In this document: positions 51,462 to 56,895 of the stretch, one piece after another
Layout of the letters: the number at the start of each line of letters is the position of its first letter
How positions within the stretch are numbered: position 1 is the stretch's first letter
From: an uncultured Dorea sp.
GTDB taxonomy: Bacteria; Bacillota; Clostridia; Lachnospirales; Lachnospiraceae
Reading direction: 5' to 3'
Length of the DNA stretch: 56,895 nucleotides
Assembly (NCBI GenBank): GCA_910589275.1
Contig: CAJUTH010000023.1
Coordinates: 1 to 56,895, forward strand
The notes under the pieces: generated by a model
What the model was told of the DNA's origin: nothing
Database searches by the model: none
Seen by the model: only the letters and a program-made list of their open reading frames with translations
Made by a program: the position numbers and the translations under genes

Positions 51462-51671
51462 TTATACTTTCCACCGATGCCCGCAATTTTGGCAGACTGC
51501 ATATGTAACTGTATTCGTCTTTTTTCTCAACATAAGCGGAATCACTATAAAAAGTCCTAAAACTGTACATGCAAGTAGTATGTACAAACATATAGTCAAA
51601 CAACTTGTCCCTCTGGATTCGCTTACAGTCTGATACTGAATATCAGAACCTCCGCATTTTTTACATACCAT
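51462..51671 (-). CDS. Small zinc-ribbon membrane protein of the prophage
   Basis: This 69-residue protein starts MVCKKCGGSDIQYQ (first CxxC pair), has one membrane helix (about 22-47, SCLTICLYILLACTVLGLFIV) and ends YAVCQNCGHRWKV (second CxxC pair). The two pairs flanking the helix in sequence would need the chain to hairpin to make one zinc site. A GAGAGGAAAAGG site precedes ATG 51671. It is placed between the repressor and integrase, where prophages often carry lysogenically expressed accessory genes. Function unknown. Confidence 0.75.
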   Translation of the reverse strand: MVCKKCGGSDIQYQTVSESRGTSCLTICLYILLACTVLGLFIVIPLMLRKKTNTVTYAVCQNCGHRWKV

Positions 51672-51721
51672 AACCTTTTCCTCTCTTTCCTTTTTTGTAT
51701 TCTATATAAATGCCGAAGCAA

Positions 51722-52498
51722 TTATATTTTGTATTTCCCTACTACCTTTCCCATACAAACGATATTGTCATATTCAGAGATAGTGATATTTGGCGAGTCC
51801 GGGTTCCGTGAAATGAGTTCCGTTTCCCCATACTCTTTTATATATGCGTCGTTGTTTATAATGAAAATTCCCACATCGCCATGGTTTAACTCTACCTTCT
51901 GGGAGACAAGGACGATATCGCCATCGTAATAGTCCGGTTCCATGGAATGCCCCGATACCTTGATCGCGTAATCTACTTTCCGGTTTTCCGGGGTGTCAGG
52001 TATGGGAAGTTGGTCAACGCCTTCATTGCCAAGGATGAAAACTCCTGTCCCGGCAGACGCACTGTGATGGTACTCTATGAGCCGGGTATTATCCTCCAGC
52101 CGGGTCTGGATGTCTATGACGGTAGAGGGCGAGGTGGTTTCAAGTTCTTCTATACGTTTATCACGGCTTTTTAGAGAAGTAACGCGTTCTGTCTCTCGAT
52201 CTAAAGCAATATCTACAGTTTCCCTGCCAAAATTATCAAGATTGCGGTATCTTTTTATATGCTCATATTCATTGGCTGAAATATTAGTATTTTTCTGGAA
52301 ACCGAATGCATCATCTACTGTGACTCCATAAATATCACAAAGCGTAAACAAGGTATTTGCATCTGGCTGTGCGTAGCCTGTTTCCCAATGCCCGATAACT
52401 TGTTGTTTCCGTCCGATTTTCTCAGCAATTTCTCTCTGAGTCATTCCACAAGAAATCCTTAAATTTTTTAAAACCTGTCCTATTTCTTCCTTTGTCAT
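51722..52498 (-). CDS. CI-like phage repressor with S24 autocleavage domain
   Basis: This 258-residue repressor maintains lysogeny. The XRE helix-turn-helix is at about residues 5-60 (LKNLRISCGMTQREIAEKIG, HWETGYAQPDANTL), followed by a linker and a C-terminal LexA/S24 domain with catalytic Ser in SGHSMEPDYYDGD (about 180) and Lys in DAYIKEYG. It should self-cleave on RecA activation, inducing the phage. ATG 52498 follows AGAGGTG. It is divergent from the cro-like gene, with operator-like dyads between. Confidence 0.9.
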   Translation of the reverse strand: MTKEEIGQVLKNLRISCGMTQREIAEKIGRKQQVIGHWETGYAQPDANTLFTLCDIYGVTVDDAFGFQKNTNISANEYEHIKRYRNLDNFGRETVDIALDRETERVTSLKSRDKRIEELETTSPSTVIDIQTRLEDNTRLIEYHHSASAGTGVFILGNEGVDQLPIPDTPENRKVDYAIKVSGHSMEPDYYDGDIVLVSQKVELNHGDVGIFIINNDAYIKEYGETELISRNPDSPNITISEYDNIVCMGKVVGKYKI

Positions 52499-52558
52499 GC
52501 TGTCACCTCTTTTCATTTACAAGGATATCATACAGTATTTAGAAAATCAATACAAAAA

Positions 52559-52634
52559 ACTCAAAAATTTAGTACAAGCCTATTGACAACAAAAATAATG
52601 AGTGCTATAGTGATATTGCACTCAAAAAATGAGT
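52559..52634 (+). promoter_or_regulatory. Lysis-lysogeny control region: cro promoter and operators
   Basis: ACTCAAAAATTTAGT (52559-52573) and the near-perfect dyad ACTCAAAAAATGAGT (52620-52634) are similar operator-like sites. Between them a strong rightward promoter reads TTGACA (52583-52588), 17 bp, TATAGT (52606-52611). GAGTGC/GCACTC form a further wide dyad around the -10. The arrangement matches a CI/Cro switch. Confidence 0.7.
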
Positions 52635-52655
52635 TAAAAAAGGAGGTGATGTATT

Positions 52656-52883
52656 TTGACAGATGTAAGAATCAATTTAAAAGAAATACTTAGAGACAGA
52701 GGATTTAGACAATCTGTTATAGCGGGGAAAGCGGGTATGTCCCCCTGTAAATTATCTCAAATCGTCAATTTAGACAGAAAACTGGAAGCGAATGAAATGT
52801 TTGCCTTGTGCGATGCTATGAAAATTACGCCTGATGAGTTGGCAAAGTACAAACCGAGGATTCCGGAGAGAGAGGTGGTGTGA
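52656..52883 (+). CDS. Cro-like helix-turn-helix protein
   Basis: This 75-residue XRE protein has its helix-turn-helix at about 19-58 (FRQSVIAGKAGMSPCKLSQI, MFALCDAMKITPDEL). It starts at TTG 52656 with AAAGGAGGTGAT upstream. Being first gene right of the CI-type repressor and its operators, it is probably the Cro-type switch to lytic growth. Its last codons (GAG GTG GTG TGA) contain the start-associated sequence for the next tiny gene. Confidence 0.82.
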   Translation: MTDVRINLKEILRDRGFRQSVIAGKAGMSPCKLSQIVNLDRKLEANEMFALCDAMKITPDELAKYKPRIPEREVV

Positions 52884-52886
52884 GAG

Positions 52887-52985
52887 ATGAAAGATTTTAT
52901 CGATGAAATAAAACTCCCAGCATTAGGAGGAATTATCGGGAGTTTTATAGGGATGGCATTGGCTAAGCTGATAGGAATATTGTGA
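52887..52985 (+). CDS. 32-residue hydrophobic prophage peptide
   Basis: It reads MKDFIDEIKLPALGG, then a hydrophobic stretch to ...KLIGIL, enough for one membrane helix with GxxxG-type spacing. The ribosome site GAGGTGGTGTGAGAG is part of the end of the cro-like gene and matches the start sequence shared by other small genes here. It overlaps the convergent gene by 23 nt. Too short to assign; a small membrane or toxin-like peptide is possible. Confidence 0.5.
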   Translation: MKDFIDEIKLPALGGIIGSFIGMALAKLIGIL

Positions 52986-53307
52986 TTAAGGTGGTTATGA
53001 TAGCAATTACAATAGGAAGGACGATTTGGAGCAAAACAAATTGAGCATTAAACCATTGGTGACGTTCCACTTCTGTATATCCGAGGGTGTCAAGTTGAAA
53101 CTGTGTTCCCAAGGTAAAAAGAATAGGCTCGCCATATTCATTCTGCGAACCGCCGATTTGGAGAACGAAATGATGATGTACCAATAGGGATAATGTATCT
53201 TGAAAACCTTTGTATTTCCGAAATTTGTGGGACAGCATTTTGAAAGAAACTGATTTCTTTCGGTAAATGTAGTTTAAAATTTTGCGTTCTGACTTGTTTA
53301 TTATCAT
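52963..53307 (-). CDS. Prophage protein with C-terminal membrane helix
   Basis: This 114-residue protein has a winged-helix-like N-terminal part (SERKILNYIYRKKSVSFKMLSHKF, LLVHHHFVLQI) and a C-terminal membrane segment (about 90-113, LLQIVLPIVIAIITTLITIFL). ATG 53307 follows AAAGGAGT, the usual minus-strand start in this array; a longer frame to 53379 has none. It is driven by module 1. I do not recognise the family; a membrane-tethered DNA-binding protein is one reading. Confidence 0.65.
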   Translation of the reverse strand: MIINKSERKILNYIYRKKSVSFKMLSHKFRKYKGFQDTLSLLVHHHFVLQIGGSQNEYGEPILFTLGTQFQLDTLGYTEVERHQWFNAQFVLLQIVLPIVIAIITTLITIFLSA

Positions 53308-53439
53308 ATATAACTCCTTTCCTTTAAATTCAGGCGTGACAGTGCGTCTTGTAAGTACAGTATAGGGGAAATGAAACAAATTAACAAGCGATAAGCATTT
53401 AAGAGCTGGAAAGGGCAGCAGGATAGGAGGTGGTGTGAG
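53308..53439. promoter_or_regulatory. Divergent promoter module 1
   Basis: Minus-strand promoter: TTGTTA (53382-53387), 17 bp, TATACT (53359-53364). Stem-loop: AGGCG (53332-53336) with CGTCT (53345-53349), loop TGACAGTG, one G-T pair. Plus-strand start sequence GGAGGTGGTGTGAGGTG ends at the next gene's GTG. This is the most diverged of the five copies. Confidence 0.65.
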
Positions 53440-53625
53440 GTGGTTGAGAGAAAATCTTTCAAATCTCTACATATTGATGCAGAGAAAGGCGAATTTATTT
53501 TGAATGGGGAAAGCATGGAACTGGTACGCCGGATTGATTTAGAGTTCGATAATGGCAAATGGCTGTTGTTTGTAACACGAGATGAATTATATGAACAAAC
53601 AACAGCGCAGGTACCTAAGGGATAA
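53440..53625 (+). CDS. Small prophage protein, unknown
   Basis: This 61-residue protein (starting VERKSFKSLHIDAEKGEFIL, with the GTG read as Met) has an alternating beta-like pattern: GEFILNGESMELVRRI, LEFDNGKWLLFVTR. The layout (an 'ISLDVEKGIYEVNG' style opening) resembles the gene at 55160, which also begins with a DxExG-x-hydrophobic strand. No helices or cysteines. GTG start 9 bp after GGAGG. Its 3' end overlaps the convergent gene by 11 nt. Confidence 0.65.
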   Translation: MVERKSFKSLHIDAEKGEFILNGESMELVRRIDLEFDNGKWLLFVTRDELYEQTTAQVPKG

Positions 53626-53929
53626 GCTTTGCTATAAAATCAGTGACTTCCATAAATCCGTTTTTAAAGCGATTTTCCATATAAATAATAAAATTGTCAT
53701 TTGCAAGAAAGCCGCCATCATAGTACATATCTCCGAAGCCAGAACGTGATATTTCGGCGGTAGTTGCCTTTATGTCTGGGATAGACCATTTTGAACACAG
53801 TTTAAAAGAGTTTATTTCGGTTGCTTCAAAATGACGTGCTCTAATTTTATCCATTCCAGATTTTCGCTTTTCTAAGTAGGATTTATACATTGAACAGATA
53901 AGTTTATCTGCATCTTTTGTGAGTTCCAT
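53615..53929 (-). CDS. Small prophage protein, unknown
   Basis: The 104-residue soluble protein has helices in the first half (ELTKDADKLICSMYKSYLEKRKSG) and a second half resembling a small alpha/beta domain (DMYYDGGFLANDNFIIYMEN, FKNGFMEVTDFIAKL). It looks like the winged-helix-like 'YjcQ' type of small phage proteins, but I hold this weakly. ATG 53929 follows AAAGGAGG. It is the minus-strand gene of module 2. Confidence 0.65.
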   Translation of the reverse strand: MELTKDADKLICSMYKSYLEKRKSGMDKIRARHFEATEINSFKLCSKWSIPDIKATTAEISRSGFGDMYYDGGFLANDNFIIYMENRFKNGFMEVTDFIAKLIP

Positions 53930-54078
53930 GTTATTCCTCCTTTCTTTCGTACTCGGCATTGGCAGATGCTTGTAAGTACAGTATAGGAGGAGTGGAATAA
54001 ATTAGCAAGAGGAAGGTATCTGATGGAACGGCAATTATAGAGAGGTAGATAAGGGGCCGGAGAAGGAGGTGGTGTGAG
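53930..54078. promoter_or_regulatory. Divergent promoter module 2
   Basis: Minus-strand promoter: TTGCTA (54003-54008), 17 bp, TATACT (53980-53985). Stem-loop: GGCAT (53955-53959) with ATGCT (53966-53970), loop TGGCAG. A plus-strand TTGGCA-N17-TATAGG could serve the rightward gene. From 53973 to 54078 it is nearly identical to module 5. Confidence 0.7.
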
Positions 54079-54243
54079 GTGGATAAAGAAAATTCAAAAA
54101 AAGAAGTTATCTGTATTTTGGTTAATTTCCTACGGAGAGCAACGGGGGACGGAGCGTCATCGAATGAAATCGCTGTTATCCCCCAAGTTGCAAAACTGGT
54201 CTTAGATTACTCATTGGATGAGCCAGAGATGCCAGCTTTATAG
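54079..54243 (+). CDS. 54-residue prophage protein, unknown
   Basis: It starts at GTG 54079 after GGAGGTGGTGTGAG and reads MDKENSKKEVICILVNFLRR, then SSNEIAVIPQVAKLVLDYS, ending EMPAL. It looks like a soluble two- or three-helix protein. Its last 37 nt overlap the convergent gene. It is too short to assign. Confidence 0.55.
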   Translation: MDKENSKKEVICILVNFLRRATGDGASSNEIAVIPQVAKLVLDYSLDEPEMPAL

Positions 54244-54395
54244 ATATCATTAAGTTTGTTGTATATTGCTTCATACATGCCAGCAATAGCTTCACCAGTA
54301 TCTTTGTCTGAATAATTAGGCGCAGACTGGGAAAGTTTAGCAACAACAATATCCCTAGTGGTATCCATAAGATATTTTACTTCTGTTTTAACCAT
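54207..54395 (-). CDS. Small prophage protein, unknown
   Basis: This 62-residue helical protein (MVKTEVKYLMDTTRDIVVAK, then GEAIAGMYEAIYNKLNDIY) is hydrophilic and resembles small uncharacterised phage proteins predicted to form a helical bundle. ATG 54395 follows AAAGGAGT. It is the minus-strand gene of module 3. Confidence 0.65.
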   Translation of the reverse strand: MVKTEVKYLMDTTRDIVVAKLSQSAPNYSDKDTGEAIAGMYEAIYNKLNDIYKAGISGSSNE

Positions 54396-54499
54396 AAGAA
54401 ACTCCTTTCTTTCGTACTCGGACGTGCCAGCGTCCTGTATCTAAATTATAGGAGAATCGGAAAAGATTTACAAGTAGAGCAAAGGAGGTGATATAAGAA
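54396..54499. promoter_or_regulatory. Divergent promoter module 3
   Basis: Minus-strand promoter: TTGTAA (54468-54473), 17 bp, TATAAT (54445-54450). Stem-loop: GGACG (54420-54424) with CGTCC (54431-54435), loop TGCCAG, all pairs canonical. Plus-strand start sequence is the variant AAAGGAGGTGATATAAG. Confidence 0.7.
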
Positions 54500-54646
54500 A
54501 TGTTGACAGCAATGGCGGCAATAATTATCAGCGCCACGGTTTCCGCGATTATATCGGCTGTAGTAAGTTTTCAGGCAGTTGATTTCTTACTCCGTGACGC
54601 CACAAGGAAAATTGATGAACAGTATTCTAGATACACGAAGAAGTAA
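54500..54646 (+). CDS. 48-residue membrane peptide of the prophage
   Basis: It starts at ATG 54500 (AAAGGAGGTGAT 7 bp upstream) and reads MLTAMAAIIISATVSAIISA, continuing VVSFQAVDFL and ending in a basic tail RKIDEQYSRYTKK. One N-terminal membrane helix and a charged cytoplasmic tail: the shape of many small phage membrane effectors or holin-like peptides. No family recognised. Confidence 0.6.
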   Translation: MLTAMAAIIISATVSAIISAVVSFQAVDFLLRDATRKIDEQYSRYTKK

Positions 54647-54709
54647 GGCACGTTTTGGCAAAGGTAGTGATGGGATGGTCAACAACATAGAGAAGGAGGT
54701 GGTGTGAGG

Positions 54710-54871
54710 ATGTTTTGGTATTGTGCCTTTTGTGGAAGATATCACACAAGCTTAACTCCGGCTTATGGCTTTGACGGCTGGAGAAGAAGAGAAAAATATA
54801 AGACAAGAGATAGTCAGTGCAATAAAGGTTTGCGGTTTATATCATTATTCAAAGAATCCTTGAGGGGCTAA
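54710..54871 (+). CDS. 53-residue prophage protein with CxxC motif
   Basis: It starts at ATG 54710 after GGAGGTGGTGTGAGG and reads MFWYCAFCGRYH (CxxC and His), with a later Cys in DSQCNKG. It is basic (RRREKYK) and could be a small zinc-binding protein. Its end overlaps the convergent gene by 27 nt. Unlike other plus-strand genes it does not follow a full module, only the start sequence. Confidence 0.6.
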   Translation: MFWYCAFCGRYHTSLTPAYGFDGWRRREKYKTRDSQCNKGLRFISLFKESLRG

Positions 54872-55048
54872 TTTTCGAATAGGGCATTCTTTTCGGATAT
54901 CACATTTATTATGAGGAAAAGATGAGAATACGCAATCAGCTCCAGTTTGTAAATATTTGCATCCAGACACATGGCTAAACTTTACAGTAATGGAATATTC
55001 TTTGTTCTGGGTAGGGCAATAGCCAGTATAAGTTTTATATTTATCCAA
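54845..55048 (-). CDS. Cysteine-rich small prophage protein
   Basis: This 67-residue protein contains CPTQNKEYSI, KYLQTGADCVF, KCDIRKECPI: five or six cysteines in a small beta-like zinc-binding layout. It resembles small DUF-type proteins found beside phage early genes. It starts at TTG 55048 with AAAGGAGT upstream. It is the minus-strand gene of module 4. Confidence 0.65.
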   Translation of the reverse strand: MDKYKTYTGYCPTQNKEYSITVKFSHVSGCKYLQTGADCVFSSFPHNKCDIRKECPIRKLAPQGFFE

Positions 55049-55159
55049 TTTTGAAACTCCTTTCTTTAGTACTCGGCTCTGGCGGGAGCCTGTACCTAAA
55101 TTATAGAAGGGTTGGAAGAAATTAGCAATAGGATTTGGAAGTAAAGGAGGTGGTGTGAG
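55049..55159. promoter_or_regulatory. Divergent promoter module 4
   Basis: Minus-strand promoter: TTGCTA (55123-55128), 17 bp, TATAAT (55100-55105). Stem-loop: GGCTC (55075-55079) with GAGCC (55086-55090), loop TGGCGG, all pairs canonical. Start sequence AAAGGAGGTGGTGTGAG. Confidence 0.7.
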
Positions 55160-55444
55160 GTGGGAAGAATACAGGATATCTTTTTAGATTATGAGAGCGG
55201 AATTTTAAAGATCAACGGTAAGATATCGAAGATTCCCGTGAAGGTAGTTATAAAGACAGAGGATGGCTGGAATCCATCTAAGTTGTTCAATCCTGATTTG
55301 CAAGAGCAATGTGAAGTAGTCCCGGAATTGATTTTGGATGTAACACAGGTGGAAGAATGTATAGAGCGAAAAAGGATGGCTGATATCGTGAAGAAATCTA
55401 TTGAAAAGATTTTGGATGCTGGAAACACCCGGCTGAACCGATGA
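55160..55444 (+). CDS. Small prophage protein, unknown
   Basis: The 94-residue protein (GTG start after GGAGGTGGTGTGAG) has a beta-rich first half (IQDIFLDYESGILKINGK, ISKIPVKVVIKTED) and a helical C-terminus (VEECIERKRMADIVKKSIEK). Its opening resembles the gene at 53440, so the two may be distant relatives in equivalent positions. Function unknown. Confidence 0.65.
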   Translation: MGRIQDIFLDYESGILKINGKISKIPVKVVIKTEDGWNPSKLFNPDLQEQCEVVPELILDVTQVEECIERKRMADIVKKSIEKILDAGNTRLNR

Positions 55445-55463
55445 GCTGAGCCGGGCACGATGA

Positions 55464-55694
55464 TTAACTGTAATACACTTTTAGCATTGGAATATTATCA
55501 ATTACTTCATGACGTTCTTCATAGATTTGAAGGGTTTCGTTGTTTTCAGTCTTTAGAAAACAACCAGCAGTAATGATATTACGAAGTTCTTTAGGAAATA
55601 GGATAAATTTACCGTGAGAGTCATTTCCGGTCAATCCTTCATAAGTTCCAATGGGTAAGAAATTATCAAGCAAGGTAAAGCTTTTTGTTTCCAT
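55464..55694 (-). CDS. Small prophage protein, unknown
   Basis: This 76-residue protein reads METKSFTLLDNFLPIGTYEG, GKFILFPKELRNIITAGCFL and ends MLKVYYS; a small beta-barrel-like composition. ATG 55694 follows AGAGAGGAG. It is the minus-strand gene of module 5. No family recognised. Confidence 0.65.
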   Translation of the reverse strand: METKSFTLLDNFLPIGTYEGLTGNDSHGKFILFPKELRNIITAGCFLKTENNETLQIYEERHEVIDNIPMLKVYYS

Positions 55695-55841
55695 GTCATG
55701 CTCCTCTCTTTAGTGTTCCAGATGGCGGTCTGGTACTTACAGTATAGGAGGAGTGGAATAAATTAGCAAGAGGAAGGTATCTGATGGAATGGCAATTATA
55801 GAAAAGGCAGATAAGAAGCCGGAGAAGGAGGTGGTATGAGG
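55695..55841. promoter_or_regulatory. Divergent promoter module 5
   Basis: Minus-strand promoter: TTGCTA (55764-55769), 17 bp, TATACT (55741-55746). Stem-loop: CCAGA (55718-55722) with TCTGG (55729-55733), loop TGGCGG, all pairs canonical. The rightward half is nearly identical to module 2 over about 100 bp. Confidence 0.7.
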
Positions 55842-56075
55842 ATGAGTGAAATCCTAAGTGCTTCTGAAACTGCTAGAGTTATCGGATGCGCTCCGCAGAT
55901 GGTTAGAGAGCGTATCAAGCGTGGCATTTGGACGTTCGGGAGTGTGGTGACAGCAAAGCAGTCAGGAAATAAGCAGAATGCTTATGAAATAAAGAAAAGG
56001 GATTTGGCAGATTGGTTAAAAATTCCGGTTGAGGAAGTAGAAAAGAGGGCAGTAATGCAGACAGAGGAGGCATGA
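55842..56075 (+). CDS. Excisionase-like / MerR-type helix-turn-helix protein
   Basis: This 77-residue protein has a winged-helix motif (LSASETARVIGCAPQMVRERIKRG, then WTFGSVV, YEIKKRDLADWL), the shape of excisionases and small MerR-like phage regulators. ATG 55842 fits the spacing of the shared start sequence; ATG 55836 is too close to GGAGG. Its stop overlaps the next start by 4 nt. An excisionase would act with the integrase, but it is 5 kb away, so this is a guess. Confidence 0.7.
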   Translation: MSEILSASETARVIGCAPQMVRERIKRGIWTFGSVVTAKQSGNKQNAYEIKKRDLADWLKIPVEEVEKRAVMQTEEA

Positions 56076-56170
56076 AAATAAAGTGCATTCCGGCCTGCAT
56101 GGCATCGGGAGCCGTCCTTGGGCTGGCCGGATGGGGGATAAGGAAGGAGAAATGGAATGAAGAAATATGA
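56072..56170 (+). CDS. 32-residue hydrophobic peptide
   Basis: ATG 56072 overlaps the previous stop (GCATGA), with ACAGAGGAGG upstream. It reads MKIKCIPACMASGAVLGLAG, then WGIRKEKWNEEI: one membrane helix with a charged tail. It overlaps the next gene by 14 nt, so coupling is likely if it is real. Confidence 0.45.
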   Translation: MKIKCIPACMASGAVLGLAGWGIRKEKWNEEI

Positions 56171-56684
56171 GTTGACAAGTGAATACATAATAAATGAGCT
56201 CGGAGCCAAATTATTCCGGATTAAGGCAGTCAGAAAATTCGGAAGTGTAGAAGCTGGCGAGCTTGGCGGATACATAGAGAAAGAGGAAAATCTTAGTCAG
56301 GAAGGCAATGCTTGGGTGTACGAAAATGCTTGGGTGTGCGGCGATGCTAAGGTGTACGGCAATGCTTGGGTGTACGGCGATGCTAAGGTGTGCGGCGATG
56401 CTGAGGTGTACGGCGATGCTGAGGTGTGCGAAACCATGGAGTATACAGTACATCAGGGATACGGACGTAGATGCCGTATAACTACATTCTTTAGAATGAA
56501 GAATGATGAAATAGGCGTTAAATGCGGATGTTTTTATGGCACATTAGATGAATTTCGCAAAGAAGTGGAAAAAACCCACGGGGATTCCGATATGGGGAAG
56601 GAGTATCAGGGGCTGGCCGATTTAGCGGAACTCAGGTCTTTGAGGTGGAAAAAGGAAAGGAGGGCAAGGAGTGAGGATAGTTAG
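56157..56684 (+). CDS. Prophage protein with hexapeptide beta-helix repeats
   Basis: This 175-residue protein has an N-terminal domain (YELTSEYIINELGAKLFRIKA; GELGGYIEKEENLS) followed by seven consecutive hexads (residues 51-92) of the form [ND]A[WKE]V[YC][GE], then a soluble C-terminal domain (YTVHQGYGRRCRITTFF, KCGCFYGTLDEFRKEV). The hexads would stack as a left-handed beta-helix. Proteins of this shape occur in Firmicutes phages without known function. AAGGAGAAATGGA precedes the ATG. Confidence 0.75.
   Translation: MKKYELTSEYIINELGAKLFRIKAVRKFGSVEAGELGGYIEKEENLSQEGNAWVYENAWVCGDAKVYGNAWVYGDAKVCGDAEVYGDAEVCETMEYTVHQGYGRRCRITTFFRMKNDEIGVKCGCFYGTLDEFRKEVEKTHGDSDMGKEYQGLADLAELRSLRWKKERRARSEDS
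56307..56432 (+). repeat. Seven 18-bp coding repeats
   Basis: Units of the type GATGCTAAGGTGTACGGC encode the hexads in the beta-helix protein. Copy-to-copy identity is high, so the array can probably expand and contract. Confidence 0.75.
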
Positions 56685-56895
56685 GATTTCCCCGGATCCG
56701 CAGGTGGAAATTGGGGTCTCGGTGTCGGAGCAGATGGAGGCGGACTTGAAAGACTGTTATGAGAAGTCGCGCGCCAGGGAGCCGGGAAACTGCGGGGGAT
56801 GCAGCTGGTATGCAATAGATATCGAGATGAATAAGGGGACAAGCCTGTGCGGAGATGCAGAGCTTGCTGGCAAAATATTAGGAAAGGATAAAGAA
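56671..56895 (+). CDS. Prophage protein, partial at the window edge
   Basis: A GTG at 56671 lies 14 nt before the previous stop, with GGAGGGCAAGGA upstream. The frame is open for 75 codons to the window end. It reads VRIVRISPDPQVEIGVSVSE and contains NCGGCSWY and TSLCGDAEL, a possible metal-binding cysteine set. The C-terminus is outside the window; function is unknown. Confidence 0.6.
   Translation, partial: MRIVRISPDPQVEIGVSVSEQMEADLKDCYEKSRAREPGNCGGCSWYAIDIEMNKGTSLCGDAELAGKILGKDKE

Noticed and set aside
51287..51502. 71-codon minus-strand frame between int and the zinc-ribbon gene
   Set aside because: It overlaps the candidate small RNA and the int ribosome site, has no ribosome site of its own and has a shadow-like composition.
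56307..56432. 18-bp repeats considered as a CRISPR or iteron array
   Set aside because: They are in-frame coding hexads within a protein and have no spacers.
1..56895. tRNA or rRNA genes and CRISPR arrays
   Set aside because: I noticed no cloverleaf with TTCRANNC and anticodon features, no rRNA-like conserved blocks and no regularly spaced repeats; a scan with a dedicated tool could still find a tRNA I missed.

Overview
The window looks like a low-to-mid GC, spore-forming Clostridia genome, most like Lachnospiraceae. This rests on the tnpV/XRE mobile-element remnant, an alpha/beta-type SASP-like gene, clostridial addB-addA, the pyrC-pyrF-pyrK-pyrD order, strong AGGAGG ribosome-binding sites with frequent GTG/TTG starts, and prophage genes of Firmicutes type. 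This is inferred from gene content and protein style; no database search was possible.

Layout. (1) Bases 1-1720 are mobile-element debris: an XRE regulator, a tnpV gene split by a 296-bp repeat-rich miniature element with a 6-bp target duplication, and two decayed genes. (2) 1840-5727 is an L-arabinose catabolic operon (araA, an FGGY sugar kinase, araD). It is followed by an hsp20 gene with a CIRCE-like operator and a convergent AraC-type regulator. (3) 7560-8655 holds a recombinase scrap joined to the C-terminal third of galM, and a zinc-ribbon protein. (4) 8682-14635 holds a two-component system, hisH-hisF, ung and lpdA. (5) 14722-17122 holds an AAA-ATPase/PD-(D/E)XK protein and a TipA-like MerR regulator. 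(6) 17196-22081 is a metal-efflux locus: a Zn/Cd-type P1B ATPase, an ArsR/CadC-like sensor and a second ATPase whose CPC motif reads CPAG. (7) 22107-30916 holds a TPR lipoprotein, hflX and addB-addA. (8) 31085-33781 is a PadR-controlled envelope cluster (DUF1700, DUF4097, PspC) followed by a SASP-like gene. (9) 33804-46615 is a housekeeping block: a WecG/TagA-type glycosyltransferase, a PucR/CdaR-like regulator, ftsE-ftsX, an M23 hydrolase, an S41 protease, pyrC-pyrF-pyrK-pyrD and two proline peptidases. (10) 46616-47145 has no protein gene but appears to encode a minus-strand RNA of about 295 nt carrying four Shine-Dalgarno-like repeats. (11) 47146-49867 holds a PAP2 phosphatase and a second two-component system. 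(12) From about 50130 to the right edge lies the left part of a prophage or related integrative element: a tyrosine integrase, a candidate small RNA with a CCUCC apical loop, a CI-like repressor facing a Cro-like gene, then an array of very small genes.

The most unusual part is the prophage array at 52.9-56.1 kb. Small genes are arranged as divergent pairs. Each of five intergenic regions carries the same compact module: a minus-strand promoter (TTGYTA or TTGTAA, 17-bp spacer, TATAMT), a 5-bp stem with a TGRCRG-type loop whose stem sequence changes while pairing is kept, and a shared plus-strand start sequence (GGAGGTGGTGTGAGG before the start codon). The genes themselves are unrelated to each other. 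This looks like a cassette-style layout in which repeated promoters flank exchangeable genes. The CCUCC-loop RNA beside the integrase could in principle pair with the GGAGG start sequences; that link is inference only.
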